Shown piece after piece: positions 46,595 through 56,116 of a stretch of DNA of 64,000 nucleotides. This DNA comes from a bacterium (GTDB taxonomy: Bacteria > Pseudomonadota > Gammaproteobacteria > UBA6186 > Azoamicaceae), in the NCBI GenBank assembly GCA_027364575.1, contig DAHXPC010000007.1:53438-117437 (forward strand), read 5' to 3'. The number at the start of each line of letters is the position of its first letter. The first letter of the stretch is position 1. The notes under the pieces were generated by a model that had not been told where the DNA came from, searched no databases, and saw only the letters and a program-made list of their open reading frames with translations. The position numbers and the translations under genes were made by a program.

Positions 46595-47332
46595 TTACTC
46601 GGGGGGTTCACCTAATTGTGCTTCGGTTGGCGTATGCGTACTATTGCCCCCACCAATTTTATATTGCCGATTTTGCAGATAGGCATCTCTCACAAAAACA
46701 TATTCATCGATTGCATCCCGCATAGCAGGTTCCGCTTTTAGCAAAGAAACCCTGCGATCAAGATACTTGAGGGCAACTACCCTATTTTGCCATTTAACCC
46801 GCTTTAGATAAGTTGGCGCATCCATATAATAATTACCCACCTGGCCTAGGCTATCTCGGACAGTGCTCGGGCCTAAAAGGGGTAAAACAATATAGGCACT
46901 TTCTTTATAGCCCCAATGTGCCAACGTTATACCAAAATCTTGGTTACGTCTTTCTATGCCTTTTTTACCACTGGCGGCTACATCAAATAAGCCTGCCATC
47001 CCCCAAGTGCTATTCAAAATAAAACGGGCTGCATCCGAACTTGCATAGGCTAACTCTCCTTGAAGAAGATCGTTTGCAACATTTGGAATTTCGCCTAAAT
47101 TCTGATAAAAATTGCTAACCATGGTCTGGATAGGCTTAGGCATAATCGCCTCATAGATCCTGGCTATGGGCTTAACCGCCACCCTATCAACGGCCTTATT
47201 CAAGCGATATACCGGTCGGTTAAAACACTCAAATTTATCGACAGGGTTGGGTTTGCAGCAGCCTAGGGTAACCCCAAGCAGACACACAGTTCCCACTATT
47301 TTTAAAATTACCGAAGAATATTTTTTTTGCAT
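46595..47332 (-). CDS. mlaA: Outer-membrane lipoprotein MlaA (VacJ)
   Basis: A 245-residue MlaA, the outer-membrane part of the Mla pathway that removes misplaced phospholipids from the outer leaflet. Lipoprotein signal with lipobox LGVTLGC (Cys25). Family phrases: NRPVYRLNKAVDR, NFYQNLGEIPNVANDLLQG, ARFILNSTWGMAGLFDVA, DFGITLAHWGYKESAY, LPLLGPSTVRD. Loss or gain of lipid asymmetry matters for intracellular survival in relatives. Operon with the downstream RsbU-like gene (6 bp). Confidence 0.95.
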   Translation of the reverse strand: MQKKYSSVILKIVGTVCLLGVTLGCCKPNPVDKFECFNRPVYRLNKAVDRVAVKPIARIYEAIMPKPIQTMVSNFYQNLGEIPNVANDLLQGELAYASSDAARFILNSTWGMAGLFDVAASGKKGIERRNQDFGITLAHWGYKESAYIVLPLLGPSTVRDSLGQVGNYYMDAPTYLKRVKWQNRVVALKYLDRRVSLLKAEPAMRDAIDEYVFVRDAYLQNRQYKIGGGNSTHTPTEAQLGEPPE

Positions 47333-47381
47333 ACTTCAAGTGTAAGATAAGTTTTTGATTTATACCACTGCTAGTTTTTTT

Positions 47382-47422
47382 ATAAAAAAAATGCCCTACT
47401 TTATGTAGGGCATTTTTAAAAA
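47382..47422. terminator. Bidirectional intrinsic terminator
   Basis: Stem AATGCCCTAC/GTAGGGCATT around a TTTAT loop, with an A-run before and T-run after on the + strand, so it can terminate both ways. On the minus strand it follows the porin stop by about 25 bp. Confidence 0.88.
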
Positions 47423-47443
47423 AGTGATTGCTTTTTTAATGGA

Positions 47444-48814
47444 TTAGAACATTACGCTGAAACGCACACCGAAAATATCGAGTTTACGTTTAGCCGGAAC
47501 ATTTGCAGTCGCGGCTGGTGCGCTGCCAGGGCGAATGTTGGCTTTGATATAGTTCGCAGCAACACGAACATTTTCATTCACAAACCAATTCAACCCTAAA
47601 GTAGCATTATGTTCTTTGCCACCGTAGACGCCATTGCTATTCAAGTTGATAGCACTCAATCGAGCCACAACTTCCCAGGCGCCAGACTTAGCCATAGGCT
47701 TTGGATTTCTTAAAGTGCCTGTTGCAAAGTCATAACCACGTGTTTCACCGGTTAGCATATAGCCACCTTGTACGTGCCAACCATTGAAACGAGGATTACC
47801 AGCCGTTGCAGTTTTGTTAGCCGTAGGCACACGTTGAACGTTGGTATGATAATATTCTGCTTCAATGCTGGTTGGACCATAGATCCCTAAGGCTTCAGCA
47901 GTGACGACATTATAGCTTCTTGCCCGAATATCGCCCGTGTTAACCACAGCGCCGGTATTACGAGCTCGCGCTTCTGGCGTCGTAGAGAATAGATTGGCTT
48001 GTGCAACCGAATTCCCTGCGTATTCATTATTCATTGCCTGATAACGACCTATCGCACCCAAATGGAATACTGCGTCTTCTGTTTGTACTGGAACAAAGGT
48101 TAATCGTACGCTTGCCCCTAAACGATCAGAACGCGCTGGGTTCTTATAGTTATTGGCAGATGCTGCGCTATTCGAAGTAGTGGAATCATTATTTTGTCTT
48201 GGGTGGTATACCGCCGCACTTAAAAGATAAGTATCCAATGCACTCGCATCGGTCCAAATACCAAATACTTTAGATGGCATAGAGAATGCGTTCGTTGCTA
48301 AGGAGGACTCCAAGAAAACAGTATCATTCATCGTGCCATAATTACCCCAACTGTCGATACTGACGGGAGGCGTAAATTGACCGAGACGAATGTTTGCTCT
48401 ATTAATTGAACCGCTATATTCACCACAGGCATTTACCCATGCATCTTCAAAATCAACGGATGTGCCATTTGAACGGTTGCTACCATTTTTTCCGCTAAAA
48501 TCAAGCGTAAGGTTATAAGTAAGGTACTCACCTACGCCACCGGCTAGCTTCAAAAATGCTCTACGGATATTACCGCCGTTTACAAAGTCATTTCCTTTAT
48601 CTAATTTATTGCCTGAAAAGAGTGTTTCATCAAAATTCAAACGGCCACCCACTGAAAACCAGTAAGCACTGTCAGTTGCATTAAAAATGCTGATCCCACC
48701 TTGCGATCCAACTTTAGTGTTATCTTGCCCAGCAATTGCATGACCGGAGGCAACTGCCCCTAGACCTGCTAAAGTTAAACCAATTAATTTCAATTTTGTC
48801 GAACACTTCTTCAT
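47444..48814 (-). CDS. OprP/OprO-like outer-membrane porin
   Basis: A 456-residue beta-barrel porin. Signal peptide MKKCSTKLKLIGLTLAGLGA...SGHAIA. After it come alternating strands; NIRRAFLKLAGGVGEYLTYN, YNLTLDFSGKNG and IRLGQFTPPVSIDSWGN resemble the phosphate-selective porin O/P family, and the chain ends in Phe as expected for BamA recognition. It forms an outer-membrane diffusion channel; anion or phosphate preference is only by family. Strong ribosome site (TTAGGAGAAAG). Monocistronic, with its own terminator. Confidence 0.88.
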   Translation of the reverse strand: MKKCSTKLKLIGLTLAGLGAVASGHAIAGQDNTKVGSQGGISIFNATDSAYWFSVGGRLNFDETLFSGNKLDKGNDFVNGGNIRRAFLKLAGGVGEYLTYNLTLDFSGKNGSNRSNGTSVDFEDAWVNACGEYSGSINRANIRLGQFTPPVSIDSWGNYGTMNDTVFLESSLATNAFSMPSKVFGIWTDASALDTYLLSAAVYHPRQNNDSTTSNSAASANNYKNPARSDRLGASVRLTFVPVQTEDAVFHLGAIGRYQAMNNEYAGNSVAQANLFSTTPEARARNTGAVVNTGDIRARSYNVVTAEALGIYGPTSIEAEYYHTNVQRVPTANKTATAGNPRFNGWHVQGGYMLTGETRGYDFATGTLRNPKPMAKSGAWEVVARLSAINLNSNGVYGGKEHNATLGLNWFVNENVRVAANYIKANIRPGSAPAATANVPAKRKLDIFGVRFSVMF

Positions 48815-49062
48815 GAAAACTTTCTCCTAACTAGGCACGCATTTAAGGTTTTAAATAAACCCAACTTGATTGCTACAATCTACGCAATCGTGATTAGTCT
48901 GCTATCGTGTTAGATGCTAGCAGACCTTTTAAGCAAATGCCACTATACAGCATTAAAAGAGTAAAACTACTCGCTCTATGAAATGTTGTCAATACGCATT
49001 TACTCAATGCCATTTATTGACCTACCTCTTAAAAAAGCGAAGCCATATTTGCTCGAACCTCC

Positions 49063-50367
49063 TTATTTTCGCGTATAATTTTTCCGCCAGGCTAATCGCG
49101 TATATTTATCCCGATTAAGGGGCGCACTAAAAGTAGTAAGTTGACATTGTGAATCCAGAAGATAAAGCACTTCTTGTTGATGTTTCGGATCCCATAAAAG
49201 GTTTGCGAAAAGGTTTTCCTGCCTTTGCCCACGGCTAGGACCAGCGCTTAGCTGCCATATAATCGCCAGCGGTTGATGGGAAGGAAGATCAAAAACCAAT
49301 GGGCTTAAGCTAGATTCTGCCGGGATCAGGATCAAACGGCCAAAGCGGATAAACAATTCTATATAGTTACCTTCTTTGATCAATGTACAAGCAGGCAATA
49401 AATTCATCTCTTCCAAAGGATCTTCAATCATAAAAAGGCCACGCGTCCCCGCCCTTTTTCCTAAAAAGTACAACCGAACGCCTATACCCTTTGCATTTTT
49501 TATAATAATAGGAACGCTTAAGACTTCAATTTCTGCAAGCCTAGCGGGGATCAAGTTATTTTTCTCACAACCCTTGAATACCCATATAGCATTTGAGCCT
49601 GTTATATAAATTCTATCCACCCACCCTTGTTGGTTAACATCAACTGCTGTTATATCAGGGCCAAATGTAGAGTCAATTTCAGCGTGCCATCGTTCTTTTG
49701 GATTATCGAAAGGGATAATGGATAATAAGCCTTTTCCCCCTAAATTACCGCCAATTGCAATGGCGAAGCGATCCTCTGGCAAACGTATCACCAATCCCCG
49801 GGTGGTTAATTGAAGCTGATCCTTTACCGGGATCTGTAAAAGCGGGATCAATTCCGATTGAGGGTTGCTGATGTCAAATATTTGCAGAAGACTTTTCTGC
49901 ATGGCTGCATTATATCCACTGACTATTAATAGCGTATGCCAGTGATCTGCATAATACACATCAGATACCGTCATAAATCCCTTCTCCAGCGCAAATGGCA
50001 ATGTAAAGGCAGCATTTTCAATGCCTGTTTCACCCTCTATTTGGTATAAAATCTGAGTAGACAAGCCAAAAAGCTTGGGGGTATAGGGTAGGTTTTTTTG
50101 TTGGTGTTGGAAGTCTTGATATCCGTTTAGCCGGCTATAGACGCGAGATTCTGGTGGGCGAGCGTGAACCAACGCCAGTAAGAGCGCGTCCTTGTTCCAG
50201 CCCGTACGCGGGGTAACCGATTGAACCAAAGGAAGACTGGATTGGCAATTTCCGACAAAAACCCTTGTCCCCTCTGTCCTAACACGAACCGGTATCGATA
50301 AAATTGGCTCCGCACCCGCAATTGCTACGTTTAAGCCAAAATACAATAGCCATAACTTTATCATCAA
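49063..50367 (-). CDS. Reduced PilY1-like protein (pilus tip/beta-propeller)
   Basis: A 434-residue protein with signal peptide (MMIKLWLLYFGLNVAIAGA). The region ~235-265 has AVDVNQQGWVDRIYITG then NAIWVFKG, the PilY1 signature of type D-x-x-x-x-G-x-VD-x-x-Y...WxFD. It corresponds to the C-terminal beta-propeller only; the large N-terminal adhesive part of PilY1 (usually >1000 residues in total) is absent. In the signature most calcium-ligand Asps are replaced. It follows pilX with an ATGA overlap, the normal place for pilY1. Likely a pilus assembly/tip factor in a degenerate pilin system. Confidence 0.65.
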   Translation of the reverse strand: MMIKLWLLYFGLNVAIAGAEPILSIPVRVRTEGTRVFVGNCQSSLPLVQSVTPRTGWNKDALLLALVHARPPESRVYSRLNGYQDFQHQQKNLPYTPKLFGLSTQILYQIEGETGIENAAFTLPFALEKGFMTVSDVYYADHWHTLLIVSGYNAAMQKSLLQIFDISNPQSELIPLLQIPVKDQLQLTTRGLVIRLPEDRFAIAIGGNLGGKGLLSIIPFDNPKERWHAEIDSTFGPDITAVDVNQQGWVDRIYITGSNAIWVFKGCEKNNLIPARLAEIEVLSVPIIIKNAKGIGVRLYFLGKRAGTRGLFMIEDPLEEMNLLPACTLIKEGNYIELFIRFGRLILIPAESSLSPLVFDLPSHQPLAIIWQLSAGPSRGQRQENLFANLLWDPKHQQEVLYLLDSQCQLTTFSAPLNRDKYTRLAWRKNYTRK

Positions 50368-50687
50368 GGACGGATAATGCTAAAGGTTTGTATTGGAAAT
50401 CTATAGGTTTCGAATAACTCTACCCCTTCAGCACACCCAAAGCTTAAATGATCGGGAATAAAATGCATAACCGCATTTTTAGGGCTGTTGTCAACGATAC
50501 CCTGCAACTGTTCTTCGATCCCAATGTGCTTTTCCACTTCAATCATCTTGAAAATTTGACTTTGAAAGCTTGTCGATGTTTTAACGGTTAAAATGGCTTG
50601 TGCCATCATATGCGTTGCTAGAAAGGAAAGCGCTGTGGTTAATATTAACACTAAGACTAGGACGACGCCGGTTTCTAATTTCAGCAT
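50364..50687 (-). CDS. pilX: Minor pilin PilX-like protein
   Basis: A 107-residue protein with the hydrophobic N-terminus of PilX minor pilins (LETGVVLVLVLILTTALSFL; canonical is RGVALVVVLILL). The start at 50687 is preferred because GGGAATATT precedes it; the upstream ATG at 50702 has no ribosome site. Its 5' end overlaps pilW by about 107 bp in another frame and its stop overlaps the PilY1-like start. Shorter than typical PilX (~150-190). Confidence 0.6.
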   Translation of the reverse strand: MLKLETGVVLVLVLILTTALSFLATHMMAQAILTVKTSTSFQSQIFKMIEVEKHIGIEEQLQGIVDNSPKNAVMHFIPDHLSFGCAEGVELFETYRFPIQTFSIIRP

Positions 50688-51639
50688 AATATTCCCAAAC
50701 ATGATTGGTTTTAGTGGTTACTTGAATTCGCACGCCTTGCACTTGCGCCCATTGATCCTCTTTCATTCGTAAAGCCGATTTATACACAATTTTTTTATCA
50801 TTTTGCATAATGGCATATTCCACGCTAAAGCTTACAATGCCTGTCAAAATCTCTTCGGCACCCTGAAATAAATCATCTCTATATAATGAATATGTAGCCG
50901 TTTGTGTGTTTTCGCGTAAAGGCATCCCTAAATAATAGGCAATGGTTTGCAGCTCGGTGATATCAGCACCTTTTTTATATTTTTTACTTAAATCATTGCT
51001 TAAATTAGCCAGAGGCGTTTTTTGATGAAATATGCTTTCCGCTTGAACATCATTCGCCACAAAAAAATCCCCATCCATCCAATCTGAAATCAATACCACT
51101 GAACCGACAGAAATATGGCTTATTCCCTCGGTCAAAAGAGCGGCATTCCGTTTATTCATATCGCATTTCAATGTCGTCATTTTCCGCGGTATATTATAAA
51201 CAATAAGCACAGCCGTATGATTGACTATGCGTGCACAGGCTGTTTGGGGTAAATAAGCATGACAAATACCCGGTACGACTTGAAAGCCAAACACCGATCG
51301 ATCGCTGCTAAAATATTTAAAGGGTCCTGACTGAGCAAAAGTACGATTCATGGGAAAATTGTCATCCAACGTACGGCACCCCCTGTAACCACTCGCTTGA
51401 ATATCCGCCATGATAAATTGCAACAAAGTACGCCCAATATCCCGATTTTCCCGACTTATTTTTTGCTTAACTGATACTGCATTCAACACTTGATACCAAC
51501 GGGTTGCGCCAGAAACCAGTATCACCCCTAGCGCCATACTCACGAATACATTGAGCAGACTGGATCCTATAGCATTTTTTCCACTTCGATGGATTGAAGC
51601 GTGCTTGGTGCAAATGAAATCACAATGGTATAAACGCAT
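50581..51639 (-). CDS. pilW: Minor pilin PilW-like protein
   Basis: A 352-residue protein in the pilW position. The type IV pilin-like segment AIGSSLLNVFVSMALGVIL is present, but the canonical Phe1 and Glu5 after the cleavage Gly are Ser and Asn. The rest fits PilW: MADIQASGYRGCRTL near 80, and a C-terminal region of INxxP-free beta structure. The start is uncertain: ATG at 51639 overlaps pilV by about 73 bp, and no good ribosome site was found. Confidence 0.65.
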   Translation of the reverse strand: MRLYHCDFICTKHASIHRSGKNAIGSSLLNVFVSMALGVILVSGATRWYQVLNAVSVKQKISRENRDIGRTLLQFIMADIQASGYRGCRTLDDNFPMNRTFAQSGPFKYFSSDRSVFGFQVVPGICHAYLPQTACARIVNHTAVLIVYNIPRKMTTLKCDMNKRNAALLTEGISHISVGSVVLISDWMDGDFFVANDVQAESIFHQKTPLANLSNDLSKKYKKGADITELQTIAYYLGMPLRENTQTATYSLYRDDLFQGAEEILTGIVSFSVEYAIMQNDKKIVYKSALRMKEDQWAQVQGVRIQVTTKTNHVWEYYAEIRNRRRPSLSVNINHSAFLSSNAYDGTSHFNR

Positions 51640-51938
51640 TTTTCCCCATAAAAACTTTTACGTATGGACAGCTGACATTCCCTACTAATAGAATTGAGTT
51701 TGTGTTGCCAATATTGACTATAGGAAGCCAGATCGTGATCAGACAGTTCTGTATATAAAGAATTGGAAATGGACCAGGCAACAATACTAGCTGCCTCTCT
51801 TATTTCTGTTTTTTTATAACAACCAATACTTTCCATCAATATCTTCCCAATCCCTGCCGCACTAAATGATAATATCAGCAGTGCAATCAATGTTTCTATC
51901 AGCGAGAAAGCGGATTGTCTTTGTATGAAATCTTTAAT
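51567..51938 (-). CDS. pilV: Minor pilin PilV-like protein, probable ATT start
   Basis: A 123-residue type IV minor pilin. The frame extended upstream reads KDFIQRQSAFSLIETLIALL, a near-perfect prepilin leader: short basic leader, cleavage before Phe, Glu at +5, hydrophobic helix. The -1 residue is Ala instead of Gly. No ATG/GTG/TTG lies at the leader; instead AAAGGAGGTAATAAG precedes ATT at 51938-51936 with ideal spacing, so ATT is the likely initiation codon. A TTG at 51890 would delete the leader. First gene of pilV-pilW-pilX-pilY1-like. Confidence 0.7.
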   Translation of the reverse strand: MKDFIQRQSAFSLIETLIALLILSFSAAGIGKILMESIGCYKKTEIREAASIVAWSISNSLYTELSDHDLASYSQYWQHKLNSISRECQLSIRKSFYGEKCVYTIVISFAPSTLQSIEVEKML

Positions 51939-52100
51939 CTTATTACCTCCTTTGTTTATCTCACAATAGCGCTAAAAAAGGCACGCTAGCCGGCTTTTGT
52001 GGATAATGATATATTTGAACGGAAGAGTCAAAAGCCTATAAAAACAGTAGAGCTGTATAAAGCTTTAGGTGTTGGTGAATGATTTTCACCGGGAGGGAAC

Positions 52101-52508
52101 ATGAACGACATCAACATTACCCTAAACATTAATCCCGAAATTATTGAAAATATTATTTCTCGATTAAGCGAATTTTATGTTAAAGAAGCGGTTGTTTTTC
52201 CAGAAAAAATATCCGATACGGAATATGAATATGATTGGTCCCAAATTCTAGCAACGCACCAGGACGATTTAACCTTTCAAGAAGTTAAAAACGTCATCGA
52301 TGATCTCGAACCCGATCAAAAAATTGATCTTCTGGCGCTTTTATACATAGGTAAAGAGGATTTTGATGCGGAAGAATGGGAGATGGCACAGCAAGAAGCA
52401 AAAAATAATTTATCGACCGATCTAACCGAATACTTATTTTCTGAGCCTCAGGCGGCAGAATATTTAAAACAAGGCTTAAGTCAAATGGGTTACCCGATTA
52501 ATGACTGA
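52101..52508 (+). CDS. DUF3775-family protein
   Basis: A 135-residue, strongly acidic protein. The pattern LNINPEIIENIISRLSEF...DLEPDQKIDLLALLYIGKED then FDAEEWEMAQQEAKNN is that of the DUF3775 family, whose function is unknown. It is soluble, with no signal peptide. Good ribosome site (CGGGAGGGAAC). Isolated between the divergent pilus operon and a convergent M61 peptidase. Confidence 0.7.
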   Translation: MNDINITLNINPEIIENIISRLSEFYVKEAVVFPEKISDTEYEYDWSQILATHQDDLTFQEVKNVIDDLEPDQKIDLLALLYIGKEDFDAEEWEMAQQEAKNNLSTDLTEYLFSEPQAAEYLKQGLSQMGYPIND

Positions 52509-52536
52509 AGGCAAGTCAAGCGTGACTACCCGATTA

Positions 52537-54345
52537 TCAACTTTTAAGCCAATCATTGAATATTTTTTGTTGTGTCTCTGATAAATTATCTGTTAAGTGT
52601 AATGTGCAAACCTGCAACCAACCGCTTTGAAGCACTACAGTAAAGGTCATTAATTCATCCCGACGAAAAGCATGGATTATCACTTCATCCCCTACCGAAA
52701 AATTAGCAATCACGGCCTCAAATCGGGCCCTATCTACCCGAACACCATTCACTGCCACAATCACATCATTCGGCGCTAGCCCTGCAGCTTCTGCGCTGCT
52801 CCCTGCAAAAACATAAGCCAATTGTACTTCTGTTGTCGCAGGCTTTAATCTTACTTCCAATAATGGTTTTATAGGAGAAGCAGAAGATTTGCAGTTCCCT
52901 AAGTCTTCCATAGAAGCGGCGGGTAAAAACTCTAGCGCAATCCCGATTTTTTCAAAAAGGGAAGATAAAGATAAATCTTTCGTACTCCGTAGCGCATCGT
53001 CAAAAAATGCTTTAAAATTATGTCCCGTTATTTCCACCACCAATCTTTCAAAATCGTGTTCGCCTAGTCTCTGTTCGGTTATGCCATATTTAACCCACAA
53101 TGCCCGCATTACATCATCCAATGTGTATTGATTGCGGCTTTCATGGCGCAGCGATAAATCAAGCGCCAAAGCCACCAATGCTCCTTTGGTATAATAACTA
53201 ATCGTTGCATTGGGAGAATTTTCATCAGGCTTATAAAATTTGGTCCATGCCTCAAAGCTTGCCTGCTCTAAAGTTTGTTTAAAGCGTCCGGGCGTAGCAT
53301 ATACTCGGGTAATGGTTTCAGCGAGTAACTGCAAGTATTTTTCCTTTGAAATTAAACCGGTGCGAACGAGTGCCAGCTCGTCATAATAAGACGTAATGCC
53401 TTCGAAAATCCAAAGTTGTCTGGTGTAATTTTCTACATTTAAGTTATAAGGCGCAAATGCTGCAGGCTTGATCCGTTTTACATTCCAAGCATGAAAATAC
53501 TCATGACTGAGCAAACCCAGTAGAGAGCAATAGGCATCACTCACACCATTTTCATTTTTTTTAGGTAAACAATCTCGTTTGCAATGAATGGCACTAGCAG
53601 AACGATGTTCAAGCCCGCCATAGCCTTCTCCCAAAAGGGTTAATAAAAAAACATATTTTTCCATGGGGGCAGGCATTTTGAAAAATTGAATATGATGTTC
53701 ACAAATTAATCGAAGATCCTGGCACAGGCGATCCAAATCCCCGCTGTGTTTACCCGTAATAATAATTTCATGGGGAACCCCACCGGCCTCAAAGCCAATG
53801 GCTTGAAAATCGCCAATTTCTACCGGGTGATCAATTAAATCTTCGTAATTTTCAGCTTCATAGCGACCATAGCCATATGAATCGGTTAGGCCTTTCATAG
53901 AGGTTCCGACACGCCAGTGGCTATATTTTTCTTCAGCGGGCGGGAGTATCTCAACAGAACAAGGTAATTGTTCAAACCCCGCTATCTGTAGAAATAGGCG
54001 GCTACCATTAAAAAAGGCATGGGTGTTATCCACATGCGCCCCCCTTGGAATCAAGTCAAATGAATAAACCTCATAAGAAATGGTTAAAAATTCTGCCGTG
54101 GGCACGCAAATCCAAGTATTTTTATCTACCATCTGTACGGCTACTGAAGTGCCGGATTGAGAAACAACCTCTAGGGATACAATGTGTTTGGCAAAATCTC
54201 GTATTAGGTAACTACCTGGGATCCAGGCAGGTAATGAAAACTTTTGCCCTTCTGGATCAGGATTTAAAACAACGCACTTAACCTTAAAAAGATGCTTTTC
54301 TGGAAGTGGCTGAACTTGATATGAAATTTGCGTTAGCGTAACCAT
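52537..54345 (-). CDS. M61-family metallopeptidase with PDZ domain
   Basis: A 602-residue glycyl-aminopeptidase-like (M61) enzyme. N-terminal beta domain (~1-180), then the zinc site LLSHEYFHAWNVKRIKP (HExxH with flanking conserved residues) near 290 and a downstream Glu in WIFEGITSYYDEL. A PDZ domain (~495-580) has AYVFAGSSAEAAGLAPNDVI and VNGVRVDR. No signal peptide is obvious. The start at 54345 is chosen for AAGGATTGAAGC; the frame extends 8 codons further. Confidence 0.92.
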   Translation of the reverse strand: MVTLTQISYQVQPLPEKHLFKVKCVVLNPDPEGQKFSLPAWIPGSYLIRDFAKHIVSLEVVSQSGTSVAVQMVDKNTWICVPTAEFLTISYEVYSFDLIPRGAHVDNTHAFFNGSRLFLQIAGFEQLPCSVEILPPAEEKYSHWRVGTSMKGLTDSYGYGRYEAENYEDLIDHPVEIGDFQAIGFEAGGVPHEIIITGKHSGDLDRLCQDLRLICEHHIQFFKMPAPMEKYVFLLTLLGEGYGGLEHRSASAIHCKRDCLPKKNENGVSDAYCSLLGLLSHEYFHAWNVKRIKPAAFAPYNLNVENYTRQLWIFEGITSYYDELALVRTGLISKEKYLQLLAETITRVYATPGRFKQTLEQASFEAWTKFYKPDENSPNATISYYTKGALVALALDLSLRHESRNQYTLDDVMRALWVKYGITEQRLGEHDFERLVVEITGHNFKAFFDDALRSTKDLSLSSLFEKIGIALEFLPAASMEDLGNCKSSASPIKPLLEVRLKPATTEVQLAYVFAGSSAEAAGLAPNDVIVAVNGVRVDRARFEAVIANFSVGDEVIIHAFRRDELMTFTVVLQSGWLQVCTLHLTDNLSETQQKIFNDWLKS

Positions 54346-54471
54346 TGCTTCAATCCTTATTAAACTCATGCACTCTAAATATAACCTAAAATTCAGATCC
54401 CAAACAAATAGAACAAAATTGACATATCTGCCATTTAACGATACAGTTTTGGCTCAACTTAGGAAGAAAAT

Positions 54472-55239
54472 ATGTCACGCCATGCAAGCTTGCCTACCGA
54501 TACGACTTTAATGTTTCAACTCAAAGGTGGATTATACCCTTTAACAGCCTTACAGCTATTGGGTAACGATCTCCCCGTTTTTGAACGGCAATTAACGATT
54601 AAAATCGAGCAAGCCCCCAAATTTTTTAATAACGCGCCTGTCGTTATTGATTTGCAAAAACTGCATCAGCCTTCTACCCTAATTGATTTCAAAAAACTCA
54701 TCGAAATTTTATTGCATAAAAAATTAATCCCCGTCGGCATTAAAGGTGGTCTTCCTGAACAACAGGCCGCTGCAGCACTTGCTGGCTTGCCAACCTTACA
54801 AGAGGGAACAAAAGAAACCCAAAAAACGGAAGCCGCTGCAGAGCTTCCCCCCGCTGCATTATCGATTCCGCCTGCGGAAATTGCAGGGAAAAAACCGGTA
54901 GACAGCCTAAGTAGCAATTCTCGAATCATTAAAGATCCTATTCGATCGGGTCAGCAAATATATGCGCGTGGTGGAGACCTCATCGTATTAGCACCAGTAA
55001 GCCATGGAGCTGAATTGCTTGCGGATGGCAATATTCATATTTATGGCCCCCTTCGAGGCCGAGCTCTTGCGGGCGTGAGTGGGGATCCAAATGCACATAT
55101 ATTCTGCCAAAGTTTAGAAGCTGAATTAATTTCGATTGCTGGACAATATAAAATCAGTGAAGATATCGATCCTGCCCTTTGGCGCCTTCCTGTCGATATA
55201 TCTTTAGACGCTGGGCGCTTGCATATTCGGCCGCTTTAG
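54472..55239 (+). CDS. minC: Septum-site-determining protein MinC
   Basis: A 255-residue FtsZ-polymerisation inhibitor that blocks septa at the poles. N-terminal MinC_N domain (~1-105). Linker of ~45 residues rich in Ala/Pro/Glu. The C-terminal beta-helix (~150-255) has RSGQQIYARGGDLIVLAPVS, HGAELLADGNIHIYGPLRGR and ISIAGQYKI, the typical MinD-binding face. First gene of minCDE, with AGGAAGAAAAT upstream. Confidence 0.96.
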   Translation: MSRHASLPTDTTLMFQLKGGLYPLTALQLLGNDLPVFERQLTIKIEQAPKFFNNAPVVIDLQKLHQPSTLIDFKKLIEILLHKKLIPVGIKGGLPEQQAAAALAGLPTLQEGTKETQKTEAAAELPPAALSIPPAEIAGKKPVDSLSSNSRIIKDPIRSGQQIYARGGDLIVLAPVSHGAELLADGNIHIYGPLRGRALAGVSGDPNAHIFCQSLEAELISIAGQYKISEDIDPALWRLPVDISLDAGRLHIRPL

Positions 55240-55282
55240 TATAAATACAATATACAAAATATAGTAAAGTTGGAAGGTTTTC

Positions 55283-56116
55283 ATGGTTAAGCCAAATTCG
55301 AAGGTTATTGTTGTCACTTCAGGTAAAGGTGGTGTGGGTAAAACCACAACCAGCGCTGCTCTTGGAGCAGAATTAGCAAATAGAGGCTATAAAACGGTTG
55401 TTGTCGATTTTGATATCGGCCTTAGAAACCTTGATCTCATTATGGGGTGTGAAAGACGCGTCATTTTTGACTTTGTCAATGTGATCCAAAAAGATGCAAA
55501 TCTTGCCCAAGCCCTTATTCGGGATAAGCGTTCAGAAAATTTATATATATTGCCTGCCTCACAAACTCGAGATAAAGATGCTTTAACCCGGGAGGGTGTA
55601 GAAGAAATCTTAACTGAATTACGCAAAGAATTCGACTTCATTGTCTGTGACTCTCCTGCCGGGATAGAACGTGGGGCGCTCATGGCGCTTTATTTTGCCG
55701 ATGAAGCAGTCGTTGTTACCAATCCAGAAGTTTCTTCGGTACGCGATTCAGATCGCATTATTGGGGTTTTGAACAGCCGCACAAGACATGCGGAGCAAGG
55801 TCACGAAATTAAAAAACATTTATTGCTTACCCGTTATTCCCCTAGCCGCGTGCAAAGAGGGGAAATGTTAAGTGTTGAAGATGTGCAAGAAATTTTGGCT
55901 ATCCCTTTATTAGGGATTATTCCTGAATCTCCAGCAGTCCTCAATGCTTCAAATCAGGGTGTGCCGGTTACATTTGGTGCCGTCAGTGATGCTAAGCGCG
56001 CTTATCAAGACGCGGTTGCACGTTTGCTCGGCGAAGTGGTCGAAGACACCTCTCAAAAGGGATGGAAATCAATGCTCTTAGGCGGATTACGCTTATTCAG
56101 CAGGAGCGCAGTATGA
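55283..56116 (+). CDS. minD: Septum-site-determining ATPase MinD
   Basis: A 277-residue deviant Walker ATPase. Walker A VVTSGKGGVGKTTTSAALG, switch DFDIGLRNLDLIMG, Walker B FIVCDSPAGIERGA. The C-terminus ends with an amphipathic membrane-targeting helix (WKSMLLGGLRLFSRSAV). It recruits MinC to the membrane and oscillates with MinE. Its stop overlaps minE (ATGA). Confidence 0.97.
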   Translation: MVKPNSKVIVVTSGKGGVGKTTTSAALGAELANRGYKTVVVDFDIGLRNLDLIMGCERRVIFDFVNVIQKDANLAQALIRDKRSENLYILPASQTRDKDALTREGVEEILTELRKEFDFIVCDSPAGIERGALMALYFADEAVVVTNPEVSSVRDSDRIIGVLNSRTRHAEQGHEIKKHLLLTRYSPSRVQRGEMLSVEDVQEILAIPLLGIIPESPAVLNASNQGVPVTFGAVSDAKRAYQDAVARLLGEVVEDTSQKGWKSMLLGGLRLFSRSAV

